Shown here piece by piece: positions 28,555 through 37,432 of a DNA stretch of 64,000 nucleotides (position 1 is the stretch's first letter; every line of letters begins with the position of its first letter). The DNA is from Caulobacter sp. 17J80-11 (GTDB lineage: Bacteria; Pseudomonadota; Alphaproteobacteria; Caulobacterales; Caulobacteraceae). The notes beneath the pieces were generated by a model that searched no databases, had not been told where the DNA came from, and saw only the letters and a program-made list of their open reading frames with translations. The position numbers were made by a program, and so were the translations under genes. The stretch spans positions 62,001 through 126,000 of the forward strand of contig NZ_JACSJI010000006.1 in the NCBI RefSeq assembly GCF_014349105.1. The letters are read 5' to 3'.

Positions 28555-30270
28555 TCAGGAGGCGTCGTCAAGCTGGTTCGTGGACGCCCCGGCCGGCGCG
28601 CGGGTGAGCTCCCGGGCGCGGGCGACCAGTTCCTCGACCGAGGGCGTGGGTTCGGCCGGCTCGGCGCGCAGGCCCTCGAAGGCGTCGGCCTCGGCGCAGG
28701 CGGTGGCGATGCGGTGGGCGTTGGCCATGATGGTCAGGGTGACGGTCGGCGCCGGCACGGTCGGGAAGACGCTTGAATCCACGCAGTGCACGCGCTCGAA
28801 GCCCGTCGGCCGGCCCAGCAGATCGGTCTCCAGGACGCCTGGCTCGGCGCGCATGGGGAAGCTGCCGCCGACGTGCACGCCGCTGCCGGGGAGGCCGATC
28901 CGGGTCCCGAAGCCGAGCGGCATGGCTCCGATGCGCGAGGCGTTGCGCTTCAGCGTTCGCGCCGCCGATCGGACCAGGGCGGCCGCGGCCGGATTGGCCC
29001 GCGCGCTCAGCTCCAGGTGCGGGCCGCGCTGGCCGCGCTCGAGCGTGGCCTCGATGGCCGCGGAATCGTCGGAGTGGAGGTAGCCCTTGATCAGCACCAG
29101 GCGCTCGAACGCCCGTTCCAGCATCGGCCGCAGCAGGCCGTAGAGTCCGCCCAGCTTCGCCTTGGCCATGCGGCCGTAGAAGTCGTTGTAGCCGTAGACC
29201 TGCAGGTGGACCTTGTGCGGCGAGCGCTTGCGGTCGGTCAGCTCCAGGAAGATCTGGCTGAGCGTGTGCTGGCGCTCCTGAGCCGCGCGCGGGGCCGACG
29301 CGGTCAGCCACATGGGCATCAGGAAGTGCTCGCTCTGGCGAATGGTCACCGGGCGGCCGTAAACCCCTAGTGATTCCAGCAGGATACGGGTCGAACTGAA
29401 CACCCCGGCGGCCAGCAGCACGCGAGAGGCCTGGAACACGGCGTTCTCGCCGCCCTCGCGCGAGACGGTGTGGATCTCGACCCGTCCGTCCTTCTCGACC
29501 AGCCGGCGCACCACCTGGCCGGGCAGGTAGCGGAAGCCCGGCGCTGTAGCCGTCAGGTCGGCCACCGTCGTGTGCGCCGCGTAGATCTGGTCGTAGGCGC
29601 AGCCGTACAGGCACAGGCCGCACAGGCGGCAGCCGTCGGCGGGCGCCTGCGGGCCCTTCACCGCCAGGCGCGCCTTGCCGAACCAGATCCCCTGACCGCG
29701 CAGGGCGCGCGCGTGTTTGCGCAGTCGCTCCAGCAGGGCCTGGGCCTGGCCGCTGGCGGGCAGGTCGGCGGTCGGCTCGACGTGCAGCGGAAACAGGACC
29801 TCCAGGTCGTCGCGCGTCGCCGACAGCCCGGTCAGGCCCAGAGCGGCGGCGTAGTGCGGGGCCAGGTCGGCGGCGCCCAGCGGCCAGCCGTCCAGGTCTT
29901 CGTCGCCGTAGGGCAGGACCGAGGCGCCCCAGAGCCGGCTGAGGCCGCCCAGCGCGAAGCTGCGATAAGCGTCCACCTCGCGGGCGTAGAGCGGTTCGTG
30001 CCGCTCGACGTCGCGATAGGGGAAGTCCGAGCCGAACAGCAGCTTCAGCGGCGCGCCTTCGGAATTGAAGCGCAGCGGGCCGCGGACGGCGGCGTGGTCG
30101 TCAGCCGACCAGCTTTCAGGCGCTTGCTCCCCCAGCCGCGCCATGCGCTGGCGGACGTCCGGCTCGAGTTCGCCGCCGGCGTCCAGCATCACGACCGGCT
30201 GTCCGCGACCGGCCAGTGCGGCCGCGGCGGCCGCGCCGGCCGGGCCCGATCCCACCACGAAGGCGACCAT
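28555..30270 (-). CDS. GMC-family FAD oxidoreductase with a cysteine cluster
   Basis: This 571-residue flavoprotein starts at ATG 30270, preceded by GGGAGGAACC. The FAD-binding motif is FVVGSGPAGAAAAAAL near the N-terminus, and the C-terminal GMC region contains CVDSSVFPTVPAPTVTLTIM. An inserted motif CRLCGLCLYGC (C214, C217, C220, C224; CxxCxxCxxxC) could bind an iron-sulfur cluster or zinc. GMC enzymes oxidise alcohols and sugars; the substrate is not predictable here. No signal peptide is present. The M24 peptidase gene follows on the same strand after 40 bp, so they may be co-transcribed. Confidence 0.85.
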   Translation of the reverse strand: MVAFVVGSGPAGAAAAAALAGRGQPVVMLDAGGELEPDVRQRMARLGEQAPESWSADDHAAVRGPLRFNSEGAPLKLLFGSDFPYRDVERHEPLYAREVDAYRSFALGGLSRLWGASVLPYGDEDLDGWPLGAADLAPHYAAALGLTGLSATRDDLEVLFPLHVEPTADLPASGQAQALLERLRKHARALRGQGIWFGKARLAVKGPQAPADGCRLCGLCLYGCAYDQIYAAHTTVADLTATAPGFRYLPGQVVRRLVEKDGRVEIHTVSREGGENAVFQASRVLLAAGVFSSTRILLESLGVYGRPVTIRQSEHFLMPMWLTASAPRAAQERQHTLSQIFLELTDRKRSPHKVHLQVYGYNDFYGRMAKAKLGGLYGLLRPMLERAFERLVLIKGYLHSDDSAAIEATLERGQRGPHLELSARANPAAAALVRSAARTLKRNASRIGAMPLGFGTRIGLPGSGVHVGGSFPMRAEPGVLETDLLGRPTGFERVHCVDSSVFPTVPAPTVTLTIMANAHRIATACAEADAFEGLRAEPAEPTPSVEELVARARELTRAPAGASTNQLDDAS

Positions 30271-30395
30271 GCGGGCGGTTCCTCCCTGGAGCCGTCCCGT
30301 CACGGCTCTCCCCGCAAAGCTCAACTGTCCGCGAACGCTGAAGGTTGCGGTCCGCCGTTAAGGGGCCGGGAAGGCTGCCGCGGGAGACTGGGGCC

Positions 30396-30833
30396 ATGCA
30401 GGACGCGCTGCAGACCCTCGCCGCTCCCGTCGCGCCGAACGCGCGGATCACCGACGCCTACGCCGTCGAGGAGCTGCCTGGAGTCACCCGCGACGGGCGC
30501 GCGGTGGTGCGCTTGGTGCGGCCGCTGGAATACCGGGTGGGCTCGAAGGATTCCGACGAGGTGATCGTGGTGCCGGTCGGGTTCGAGACCGACTTCGCCT
30601 CGGTGCCGTGGGGCTTTCGCGAGCTGTTTCCCCAGCTGGGCCCGTGGGCGCGGCCGGCGATCATCCACGACTGGCTCTACGCCAACCGCGGGCTGGGCCG
30701 TTACAGCCGCGCCGACGCCGACCGGATCTTCCTCGAGGCCATGGAGGTGGTGGGCGTGCCGGCCTGGCGGCGCGCGCCGATGTACTTGGCGGTGCGGGCG
30801 GGCGGCGCGCGCGGCTGGGGCCGCTCGGGCTAG
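30396..30833 (+). CDS. DUF1353 protein
   Basis: This 145-residue protein has the DUF1353 signature: VGFETDFASVP, RPAIIHDWLY and a conserved DADRIFLEAM helix. The family occurs in phages and bacterial chromosomes and has no firm function. The start at ATG 30396 is chosen over an upstream in-frame codon because CGGGAG lies close to it. The gene is divergent from the GMC gene. Its last four bases overlap the convergent small membrane-protein gene. Confidence 0.85.
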   Translation: MQDALQTLAAPVAPNARITDAYAVEELPGVTRDGRAVVRLVRPLEYRVGSKDSDEVIVVPVGFETDFASVPWGFRELFPQLGPWARPAIIHDWLYANRGLGRYSRADADRIFLEAMEVVGVPAWRRAPMYLAVRAGGARGWGRSG

Positions 30834-31147
30834 CGCAAACGGGTCGCCAGGGTGAAGACCACCTGGCCCACGCCCAGCAGCATCAGAACGACGCCGACCA
30901 CCATCAGCGACCGCAGCGTTCCGGAGAACAGGGCCGCGGCGGCGCCCACGGCCAGACAGCCCAGACCGGGCAGGTAGGCGGCGACCGCCTTTGCCAGGCG
31001 CGCCACGATCACCAGGGTCCCGAGGACCATGAGCGCCACCCCGCCGAACTCCATCCACCTGGAGTCGGCTCGCACGCCCAGGAACTCCAGGCCGACGCCG
31101 GCCGCCAGGCAGATAAGTCCCAAGGTGTAGGCGAAGCGCGGGCCCAT
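30830..31147 (-). CDS. Small four-helix membrane protein, stress-controlled
   Basis: This 105-residue protein consists almost entirely of four hydrophobic helices (about residues 5-24, 35-52, 57-76 and 80-98) with short polar loops, resembling HdeD/DUF308-type inner-membrane proteins. No enzymatic motif is seen. An exact EcfG-type promoter (31186-31210) lies about 40 bp upstream, so it is probably part of the general stress regulon. Confidence 0.75.
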   Translation of the reverse strand: MGPRFAYTLGLICLAAGVGLEFLGVRADSRWMEFGGVALMVLGTLVIVARLAKAVAAYLPGLGCLAVGAAAALFSGTLRSLMVVGVVLMLLGVGQVVFTLATRLR

Positions 31148-31185
31148 GGCGCCGCATCCTTCTGCAAACGCCGTCCCCGAGGCGG

Positions 31186-31210
31186 AACGCGGCCTGGAGA
31201 GCCGTGTTCC
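31186..31210 (-). promoter_or_regulatory. EcfG/SigT-type promoter of the small membrane protein
   Basis: Minus strand: GGAAC (31210-31206), 16-base spacer, CGTT (31189-31186). This is an exact match to the general stress sigma factor consensus, at suitable distance from ATG 31147. Confidence 0.75.
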
Positions 31211-31217
31211 CGTAGCT

Positions 31218-32276
31218 TTACTGCCGCTGCGGCGTGATCGGCACGGTCCCGGTGCGGCCGTCGCGCACGACCGAGAAGCTTAGGGCCCGACCTTGCGGCG
31301 CGCTGGTCACGCGGCGGATCACGTCGGCCGCGCCGGTCACCGCCTGGCCGTCCACCGCGGCGATCTGGTCCCCAGGGCGCAGGCCCGCGCGGGCCGCGGG
31401 GCCGCCCGGCACCACGGCGGCCACGACCACTCCCGGCGCGCCGCCAGGCTGGGACGGTGGGACGTCGCCGATGCTGGCGCCGATGAAGCCGCGCTCGACG
31501 CGGCCACTGGCGATCAGCTGGCGGGTGACCTCGGCGGCGGTGGCGGCGGGAATGGCGAAACCGATGCCGACCGACCCGCCCGAGGGCGAGAAGATCGCGG
31601 TGTTCACGCCGACGACTTCGCCGCGCCTGTTGAAGGTGGGGCCGCCGGAATTGCCCTGGTTGATGGCCGCATCCAGCTGCAGGAAGTTGACGTAGGCCGA
31701 GCCGATGTCCCGCCCCAGGGCCGAGACGATGCCGGTGGTGGCGGTGGTCCCCAGGCCGAACGGATTGCCGATGGCGATCACCTCTTCGCCCACGCGCGGC
31801 GGGGCTGCAGCGGCGAAGTTCACGAACGGATATCCGCGGCCGTCGACCTTCAGCACCGCCAGGTCGGTGGCCGGATCGCGGCCCACCAGGCGGGCCGGCA
31901 GCTGCTTGCCGTCGCGCAGCACGACCGCGACCCGGTCGGCCCCGCCGATCACGTGGTTGTTGGTGACGATCAGGCCGTCGGCGGAGATGAAGAAGCCCGA
32001 GCCGGCGGACATTTCGGATTCCGACGGCGGCCCGCGGCGCGCGAAGGGGGAGTCGGACAGGGCCGAGCGCCGCGGCGTGGTCGCGGCCAGGATCGAGACG
32101 ACGGCCGGCGCGACCCGGTCATAGACGTCCGGGAAGGCCATCTCCGCGCCGGCCGCCGCCGGCGCGGTCGTGACCGGCCGGCCGGGCGCGGGCTGTTGGG
32201 CGGGCCGCTCCGACGGCCGGCATGCGGCGACCGCCACAGCCAGGACGGCGCCGAGCGCGTAGACGGCGCGTTTCAT
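31218..32276 (-). CDS. HtrA/Deg-family serine protease lipoprotein
   Basis: This 352-residue trypsin-like protease has a lipoprotein signal (LAVAVAAC lipobox, Cys19), so it is probably membrane-anchored in the periplasm. The catalytic triad is H108 (NNHVIGG), D138 (ATDLAVLKV) and S210 (QGNSGGP). One PDZ domain follows (about residues 255-350; GFIGASIGDV, RAGLRPGDQI). With a single PDZ domain it resembles DegS more than DegP/DegQ. Such proteases sense or degrade misfolded envelope proteins. Confidence 0.92.
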   Translation of the reverse strand: MKRAVYALGAVLAVAVAACRPSERPAQQPAPGRPVTTAPAAAGAEMAFPDVYDRVAPAVVSILAATTPRRSALSDSPFARRGPPSESEMSAGSGFFISADGLIVTNNHVIGGADRVAVVLRDGKQLPARLVGRDPATDLAVLKVDGRGYPFVNFAAAAPPRVGEEVIAIGNPFGLGTTATTGIVSALGRDIGSAYVNFLQLDAAINQGNSGGPTFNRRGEVVGVNTAIFSPSGGSVGIGFAIPAATAAEVTRQLIASGRVERGFIGASIGDVPPSQPGGAPGVVVAAVVPGGPAARAGLRPGDQIAAVDGQAVTGAADVIRRVTSAPQGRALSFSVVRDGRTGTVPITPQRQ

Positions 32277-32347
32277 GCGGCCTCCATGCCCCTCGCGCAG
32301 GGGATCGGCAGGTCAACCGCGCGCCGCCTACTCGCGTTGCGCAGGCT

Positions 32348-32821
32348 TCAGCGGTTCACGCGGACGTTCTCGCCCTGGCCGGTCACCCGCACGCGGTCGC
32401 CGATGCGGAAGTCGTTCGGCGTGCCGGGCTGGACTACGGCGATGGTCGAGCCGTCGTCGAGCTTCACGGTCAACTCCAGGCCGGCGGTGCTCTGCGAGCC
32501 CTGCAGGGCGCTGCCGGCCGCCGCGCCGGCCGCCGCGCCGGCCACGCCGCCGGCGACGTTGGCCGCGGTGCCGCCGCCGATCTGGCTGCCGCCGATGGCG
32601 CCGAGCGCCCCGCCGGTGATCATGCCCAGATGGGTCTGGCCGGGACGGATGTTCACCGGGCGGACGTTCTCGATCTCGCCCAGCCGCACGGTCTGTTCCG
32701 TGCCGACCTCGTTGCGGGCGAAGGAGGAAGGGGTGGGCTGCGGCGTGCAGCCGGCGGCGATCAGGGCGGCGGCGCAGGCCGCGGCCGGAAACGCGAAGGC
32801 GGGAACGGAAATCTGACGCAT
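32348..32821 (-). CDS. Glycine-zipper lipoprotein (SlyB/17-kDa antigen-like)
   Basis: This 157-residue outer-membrane lipoprotein has a signal peptide with lipobox LIAAGC. Glycine-zipper segments (GMITGGALGAIGG, and GGVAGAAAGAAAG) form the central membrane hairpin typical of SlyB/PcP and rickettsial 17-kDa antigen proteins. A small beta-rich C-terminal domain follows (LTVKLDDGSTIAVVQPG, DRVRVTGQG). Such proteins stabilise the outer membrane. It lies between the HtrA-like gene and the stress-linked small membrane genes. Confidence 0.88.
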   Translation of the reverse strand: MRQISVPAFAFPAAACAAALIAAGCTPQPTPSSFARNEVGTEQTVRLGEIENVRPVNIRPGQTHLGMITGGALGAIGGSQIGGGTAANVAGGVAGAAAGAAAGSALQGSQSTAGLELTVKLDDGSTIAVVQPGTPNDFRIGDRVRVTGQGENVRVNR

Positions 32822-32904
32822 GGGGCACCTCGTTCAGCCCCCAACCCGCGCGTGCCGTCCGTGGGTTCGACGTGGACGAAATTTCATGCGTCGGCGCGGA
32901 CGGC

Positions 32905-33108
32905 TCAGTGCGTCGGGCGGTTACGGGCGATGATCTTCAGCACGATCAGGAAGGCGCCCAGCGCCGCGATGGCGAAGCCGATCAGGATGGTCCCGTGGGC
33001 CGCGTTGAACACGCCGACCAGCAACACGGCCAAGCCCAGCACCAGGCAGAGCAGGCCGACCAGATACTTGCCGAGGAGGGCGCCCGCCCCCGGTCGTGCA
33101 GGGTCCAT
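32905..33108 (-). CDS. 67-residue membrane protein, paralog A
   Basis: This small protein has two hydrophobic helices (about residues 14-36 and 38-58) and a basic C-terminus. It is a clear relative of the 64-residue protein encoded divergently at 33294: both contain L-x-K-Y-x-x-G-L-x-L-x-x-x-G-L-A and a later LIG-F/L. No function is known. An EcfG-type promoter with a 17-base spacer lies upstream, which suggests a stress role. Confidence 0.75.
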   Translation of the reverse strand: MDPARPGAGALLGKYLVGLLCLVLGLAVLLVGVFNAAHGTILIGFAIAALGAFLIVLKIIARNRPTH

Positions 33109-33164
33109 CGCCTGACTCCCTCACTAGTGTGCGGCCTTGGACGGCCGCGACTTCAACTGAGGAA

Positions 33165-33190
33165 AACGGCGCCCGCGAATTGGCGGTTCC
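33165..33190 (-). promoter_or_regulatory. EcfG/SigT-type promoter of membrane protein paralog A
   Basis: Minus strand: GGAAC (33190-33186), 17-base spacer, CGTT (33168-33165), followed by TTCC. Both boxes match exactly. Confidence 0.7.
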
Positions 33191-33206
33191 GCGGCGTGAC
33201 GGGGGC

Positions 33207-33231
33207 GGAACCTCGCGCCGGACGGACGGTT
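33207..33231 (+). promoter_or_regulatory. EcfG-like promoter of membrane protein paralog B
   Basis: Plus strand: GGAAC (33207-33211), 16-base spacer, GGTT (33228-33231). The -10 has one mismatch to CGTT. It sits back-to-back with the EcfG promoter of paralog A; the two -35 boxes are 16 bases apart. Confidence 0.55.
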
Positions 33232-33293
33232 TTGCGCTCGCCCCGGCAGAGGCGTGCGACGTGCGGCCGGGCTCCGACAGGAGATCCGCCGCA

Positions 33294-33488
33294 ATGGCGC
33301 CTGACCCCAAGACCACGTCCCTCGCCAAATACTTCCTCGGCCTGATCCTGCTGTTCATCGGCCTGGCGCTGGAGGCGGCCGGGCTGCTGAACCACTCGCG
33401 CAACGTGATGCTGATCGGCCTGGTGTTCATCGTCGCGGGGGCCGCCCAGATCGCCTGGCGGCTCGCACAGGAAAAGCGGGCTCCATAG
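33294..33488 (+). CDS. 64-residue membrane protein, paralog B
   Basis: The start at ATG 33294 has AGGAG 8-12 bases upstream. Two transmembrane helices (about residues 12-31 and 37-55) carry LAKYFLGLILLFIGLALEAAG and VMLIGLVFIVAGAAQ, similar to the divergent paralog A at 32905-33108. The gene is followed after 9 bp by the META-domain gene and then a PNPOx-like gene, a probable three-gene operon under an EcfG-like promoter. No function is known. Confidence 0.75.
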   Translation: MAPDPKTTSLAKYFLGLILLFIGLALEAAGLLNHSRNVMLIGLVFIVAGAAQIAWRLAQEKRAP

Positions 33489-33497
33489 GAGGCTCTG

Positions 33498-33932
33498 ATG
33501 CGCGTGACGCGGACTTGGGCGCGGACCGGAGCGGTGACGGCGGCGTTGTTCGGGCTCACAGCCTGCGCGTACCAGGCCTGGCATGAGTCCGGCGGCGAGC
33601 AACTGACGGGATCGGCGTGGGTGTTGCGCGACGCGACGGGCTTGCCGCCGCTGCGCGGCTCGAGCCTGACCCTGCTGCTTTCGCCGGACGGCCAGGTCTC
33701 CGGCAGCGGCGGCTGCAACCGCTTCGTCGGGCGCTGGACCAAGCAGCGCGGCCGCCTGATCATGAGCGGCATGGCCTCGACCATGATGGCCTGCGCCGAC
33801 AACGCGGTGATGGAGCAGGAGCAGGCCTTTCTGAAGGCGCTGGAGGGCACGAGCCTGGCCACCGCGACGCCCGGCAAGCTGGTTCTGCAGACCCACGACG
33901 GTCATGTCTTCACCTTCGCGTCGGCGCCGTGA
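33498..33932 (+). CDS. META-domain lipoprotein (HslJ-like)
   Basis: This 144-residue lipoprotein has a signal peptide ending in lipobox GLTAC. A META domain follows: GSAWVLRDATG, the conserved SGSGGCNRFVGRW segment, MSGMASTMMAC, and MEQEQAFLKAL. META/HslJ proteins are envelope proteins linked to heat shock or stress resistance. It lies 9 bp after the small membrane gene and 24 bp before the next gene, consistent with one operon. Confidence 0.9.
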   Translation: MRVTRTWARTGAVTAALFGLTACAYQAWHESGGEQLTGSAWVLRDATGLPPLRGSSLTLLLSPDGQVSGSGGCNRFVGRWTKQRGRLIMSGMASTMMACADNAVMEQEQAFLKALEGTSLATATPGKLVLQTHDGHVFTFASAP

Positions 33933-33956
33933 CGCCGCCGGGCTGAGGAGGCGGCG

Positions 33957-34406
33957 ATGGAAATCGACCAAAGGGCGCGAATCCTGGCGATCCTCGAATC
34001 CGCCAACGATCTCGCGCTCGCGACCCTGCGCGAGGACGGCTGGCCCCAGGCGACGACGGTCAGCTTCGTCAACGACGGGCTGAACGTCTATTTCGGCACG
34101 AACGCGGGGTCGCAGAAGGCCAGCAACATCGCCCGCGACCCGCGCGTGTCCGCCACCCTCACGCTTCCCTACAGGACCTGGGACGACATCAAGGGCCTGT
34201 CCCTGGCCGCGCGTGCGGAACGCGTGGGGGATCTCCTGGAGATGCAGGACGTCGCCGCCCTGGTCCTCAAGAAGTTCGCCGATGTCGGGAAATATGTGCG
34301 CGACGACCCGCTCGACCAGCTGGCCGTATTTCGCCTTCGGCCGGTGGTCTTCTCGATCCTCGACTACAGCCGCGGGTTCGGCTGGACGGAGCTTGTGACC
34401 GTCTGA
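33957..34406 (+). CDS. Pyridoxamine 5'-phosphate oxidase-like flavin-binding protein
   Basis: This 149-residue protein has the split-barrel PNPOx-like fold: ATLREDGWPQATTVSFV, VYFGTNAGSQKASNIARDPRVS and a C-terminal FRLRPVVFSILDYSRGFGWT. Family members bind FMN, F420 or heme and reduce varied substrates; it is too short and divergent to call PdxH. GGAGGCGGCG precedes ATG 33957. It appears to be the third gene of the stress-linked operon starting at 33294. Confidence 0.85.
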   Translation: MEIDQRARILAILESANDLALATLREDGWPQATTVSFVNDGLNVYFGTNAGSQKASNIARDPRVSATLTLPYRTWDDIKGLSLAARAERVGDLLEMQDVAALVLKKFADVGKYVRDDPLDQLAVFRLRPVVFSILDYSRGFGWTELVTV

Positions 34407-34464
34407 GCCGCGCACGCGCCAATGCTGGGCGGCCCGTCGGGTTCGATCTGATCTGGGGAAGAGA

Positions 34465-34539
34465 TGGTGGACGCGACAGGGATTGAACCTGTGACCCCCT
34501 CGGTGTGAACGAGGTGCTCTCCCGCTGAGCTACGCGTCC
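34465..34539 (-). tRNA. tRNA-Val (anticodon CAC)
   Basis: The minus strand folds into a full cloverleaf: acceptor GGACGCG/CGCGTCC, D-arm with GCTCAGCGGGAGAGC, anticodon stem CCTCG/CGAGG with loop TTCACAC (anticodon CAC, reading GUG), variable loop, T-arm ACAGG-TTCAATC-CCTGT, discriminator A and an encoded CCA. Length is 75 bases including CCA. Confidence 0.97.
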
Positions 34540-34596
34540 GCCCGGGGAGGCGGTCAAATAGCCGGGTCCGTTTCGGACCGCAAGGCCCGATTTGTC

Positions 34597-35280
34597 TCAG
34601 CTCGACAGACGGCGCACGACGGCGGGAAGTTCGGCGAAATCGCCGATCACCACGTCGGCGCCCAGCAAGGCGGCCGGGGTTTCCGTATAGCCGAACGGGA
34701 CCAGCACGACCGGAACGCCCGCCGCGCGGCCGGTCGCCACGTCCGTGTGCGAATCTCCGACCATCACCGACAGGCACGGATCGCCGCCGGCGTCGGCGAC
34801 GGCGCGCTGGAAGTGCTGGGGATCGGGCTTGCCGCGCGCGACCGCGTCGGCGCCCACGACCGCGCCGAACCGGGCGCGCAGGCCCAGTTGTTCGAGCAGG
34901 GCGTCCGCCAACGCAGTCGGCTTGTTGGTGCAGATCGTCAGGCGCGCGCCCTCGGCCAGCAGCGAATCGAGCGCGGCTTCGACGCCGGGGTAGGGACGGC
35001 TCTCCCGCGCCACCCGGGCGCCGTAGACCTCCATGAAGCGGGCGACGCGGTCGGGCGTGTCGCCGGCGAAGGCCGCGCCGGCCTCGGCGAAGCCGCGTTC
35101 GAGCAGCCGGCGCACGCCGCCGCCGATCAGCCGCCGGCCGGCCTCGACGGGAGCCGTCGGCAGGCCGGCCTCGGCCAGCAGGACGTTGAGCGCACCGATG
35201 ATGTCGGGGGCGGTGTCCACCAGGGTGCCGTCGAGGTCGAACACGACCGCGACACCGGACAGGGACGGGACCTGGGACAC
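34597..35280 (-). CDS. gph: Phosphoglycolate phosphatase
   Basis: This 227-residue HAD-family hydrolase starts at GTG 35280, eight bases after CGGAG. HAD motif I is FDLDGTLVDTAPDI, motif II is TICTNKPT, and motifs III and IV are GKPDPQHF and VGDSHTDV. The helical cap domain follows motif I. It dephosphorylates 2-phosphoglycolate formed by DNA repair or oxygenase side reactions. It is divergent from glmU with about 70 bp between them. Confidence 0.92.
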   Translation of the reverse strand: MSQVPSLSGVAVVFDLDGTLVDTAPDIIGALNVLLAEAGLPTAPVEAGRRLIGGGVRRLLERGFAEAGAAFAGDTPDRVARFMEVYGARVARESRPYPGVEAALDSLLAEGARLTICTNKPTALADALLEQLGLRARFGAVVGADAVARGKPDPQHFQRAVADAGGDPCLSVMVGDSHTDVATGRAAGVPVVLVPFGYTETPAALLGADVVIGDFAELPAVVRRLSS

Positions 35281-35353
35281 GAATGCGCTCCGCGACTGTC
35301 GCAACCCCCGCCGTTTCGGCTAAATCCCGCGCGGTCGCAACGGAGAGTCGTTC

Positions 35354-36700
35354 ATGAGACAGCGCGCCGCCGTGATCCTGGCCGCCGGTCAGGGCACGCG
35401 CATGAAGTCGCCCACGCCCAAGGTCCTGCACAAGGTCGGGGGGCGGACCATGCTGGACCGCGCCATCGACGCGGCTGAGGCGCTGGGCTGCGCGCGCATC
35501 GTGGTGGTGGCCGGCGCGCATTCGCCGCAGGTGGCCGAGACCGCCCGAAAGCGCCTGGGCGACGGCGCTGTCGCCATCCAGGACCCGCCGCTGGGCACCG
35601 GCCACGCCGTGCGCGCGGCCGAGGCTGCCCTGGCCGGCTTCGACGGCGACGTGATCGTCACCTACGCCGACTGCCCGCTGCTGGACGCCGAGGCCATCGC
35701 CCCGCTGTTCGCCCTCCGCGACGCCGGCGCCGACGTGGCGGTGCTGGGCTTCGAGCCGGTCGACGCGGGCGCCTACGGCCGCCTGATCCTGGGCGGGAAC
35801 GCGGAATTGCTGCGCATCGTCGAGGCCAAGGAAGCGACGCCGGAGGAGCTGGCGGTGCGCGCCAGCAATTCGGGCGTGATGGCCGCCGACGCCAGGACCC
35901 TGTTCTCGCTGCTGGCCGAGGTCACCAACGACAACGCCAAGGGCGAGTACTACCTGACCGACGTGGTCGGCCTGGCCCGCGGCCGGGGCCTGTCGGCGCG
36001 TGTCGCCTTCGCCTCGGAAGAGGCGGTGATGGGCGTCAATTCCCAGGTCGAGCTGGCCGAGGCCGAAGGCGTGTTCCAGCGCGCCTTCCGTCGGCGGCTG
36101 ATGGTCGAGGGCGTGACCATGGTCGCCCCCGAGACCGTCTTCCTGTCCTGGGACACCAAGATCGCCGGCGGCGTGACGGTCGAACCCAACGTGGTGTTCG
36201 GCCCCGGCGTGACGGTGGAGACCGGCGCGGTGATCCGCGCCTTCAGCCACCTGGAGGGCGCCACCGTGCGCTCCGGCGCCCTGGTCGGCCCGTATGCGCG
36301 GCTTCGGCCCGGCGCCGAGATCGGCGCGGAAGCGCACGTCGGCAACTTCGTCGAGGTGAAGAACGGCAAGCTGGGCGCGGGCGCCAAGGCCAACCACCTG
36401 GCCTATATCGGCGACGGCGAGGTCGGCGCGAAGGCCAACATCGGCGCCGGCGTGATCTTCTGCAATTACGACGGCTTCGACAAACACCGCACGTCCGTGG
36501 GCGAGGGAGCCTTCGTCGGCTCCAACAGTTCGCTGGTGGCGCCGGTCAGCGTCGGCGCCGGCGCCTACGTCGGCTCGGGCTCGGTGGTGACCAAGGACGT
36601 CGCCCCCGACGCCCTGGCGTTCGAACGTTCGGCGCAGACCGAGAAACCCGGCTGGGCCGAGCGCTTCCGCGCGGCCAAGCGCGCCCGGAGGGCCAAATGA
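35354..36700 (+). CDS. glmU: Bifunctional GlmU (GlcNAc-1-P uridyltransferase / glucosamine-1-P acetyltransferase)
   Basis: This 448-residue enzyme makes UDP-GlcNAc for peptidoglycan and lipopolysaccharide. The N-terminal nucleotidyltransferase has [19 protein letters not shown], the conserved TYADCPLL and the G-E-Y-Y-L-T-D block. The C-terminal left-handed beta-helix acetyltransferase has hexapeptide repeats and [25 protein letters not shown] and [11 protein letters not shown]. Start ATG 35354 has CGGAGAG upstream. It overlaps rpiA by four bases (ATGA), so translation is coupled. Confidence 0.97.
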   Translation: MRQRAAVILAAGQGTRMKSPTPKVLHKVGGRTMLDRAIDAAEALGCARIVVVAGAHSPQVAETARKRLGDGAVAIQDPPLGTGHAVRAAEAALAGFDGDVIVTYADCPLLDAEAIAPLFALRDAGADVAVLGFEPVDAGAYGRLILGGNAELLRIVEAKEATPEELAVRASNSGVMAADARTLFSLLAEVTNDNAKGEYYLTDVVGLARGRGLSARVAFASEEAVMGVNSQVELAEAEGVFQRAFRRRLMVEGVTMVAPETVFLSWDTKIAGGVTVEPNVVFGPGVTVETGAVIRAFSHLEGATVRSGALVGPYARLRPGAEIGAEAHVGNFVEVKNGKLGAGAKANHLAYIGDGEVGAKANIGAGVIFCNYDGFDKHRTSVGEGAFVGSNSSLVAPVSVGAGAYVGSGSVVTKDVAPDALAFERSAQTEKPGWAERFRAAKRARRAK

Positions 36701-37389
36701 GCGACACCCAGAAGCGCGCCGCCGGCGAAGCCGCCGCGGCGCTGGTCGAAGACGGCATGATCGTGGGCCTGGGCACGGGCTCGACCGCCGCCTGGTTCGT
36801 GAAGGCGCTCGGCGAACGCGTGAAAGGCGGGCTGAAGATCAAGGGCGGCGTGCCGACCTCGGAGGCCACCGCCGCGCTCGCCCGTGAGCTGGGCATTCCG
36901 CTGCTGACGCTCGACGAGGCGCGCGAGCTGGACCTGACGGTCGACGGCGCCGACGAGATCGGGCCGGGCCTCAGCCTGATCAAGGGCGGCGGGGCGGCCC
37001 TGCTGCGCGAGAAGCTGGTCTGGGAAGCGTCCAAGCGCTGCGTCTGCATCGCCGACGCGGCCAAGAAGGTGCCGGTGCTGGGCAGGTTCGCCCTGCCGAT
37101 CGAGGTGGTCGCCTTCGGCCACGTCACCACCGCCAACCGCATCGCCGACGTGCTTTCCGAGCACGAGATCGGCGTCGGCCCGCGGCTGCGGATGAAGGAC
37201 GGCGAGCCTGTCCTCACCGACGGCGGCAACGTCATCTACGACGCCGCCTGCGGGGCCATCCCGAACCCGTCGGCCCTGGCCGCCGACCTGAAGAGCCTGA
37301 CCGGGGTGGTCGACCACGGCCTCTTCCTGGATCTCTGCGACGAGGCCCTGGTGGCTTCCGATAGCGGGGTGGAGCGCCTAACTCCCTAG
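36697..37389 (+). CDS. rpiA: Ribose-5-phosphate isomerase A
   Basis: This 230-residue enzyme interconverts ribose 5-phosphate and ribulose 5-phosphate in the pentose phosphate pathway. The phosphate-binding loop is GLGTGSTA, the catalytic region is [12 protein letters not shown] with [14 protein letters not shown], and the length is standard. It overlaps glmU by ATGA and is followed after 43 bp by gor. Confidence 0.96.
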   Translation: MSDTQKRAAGEAAAALVEDGMIVGLGTGSTAAWFVKALGERVKGGLKIKGGVPTSEATAALARELGIPLLTLDEARELDLTVDGADEIGPGLSLIKGGGAALLREKLVWEASKRCVCIADAAKKVPVLGRFALPIEVVAFGHVTTANRIADVLSEHEIGVGPRLRMKDGEPVLTDGGNVIYDAACGAIPNPSALAADLKSLTGVVDHGLFLDLCDEALVASDSGVERLTP

Positions 37390-37432
37390 CTTGCGGCCGC
37401 GGCCGGACCGAAATTCGCGTGAGGAGCCCCTG

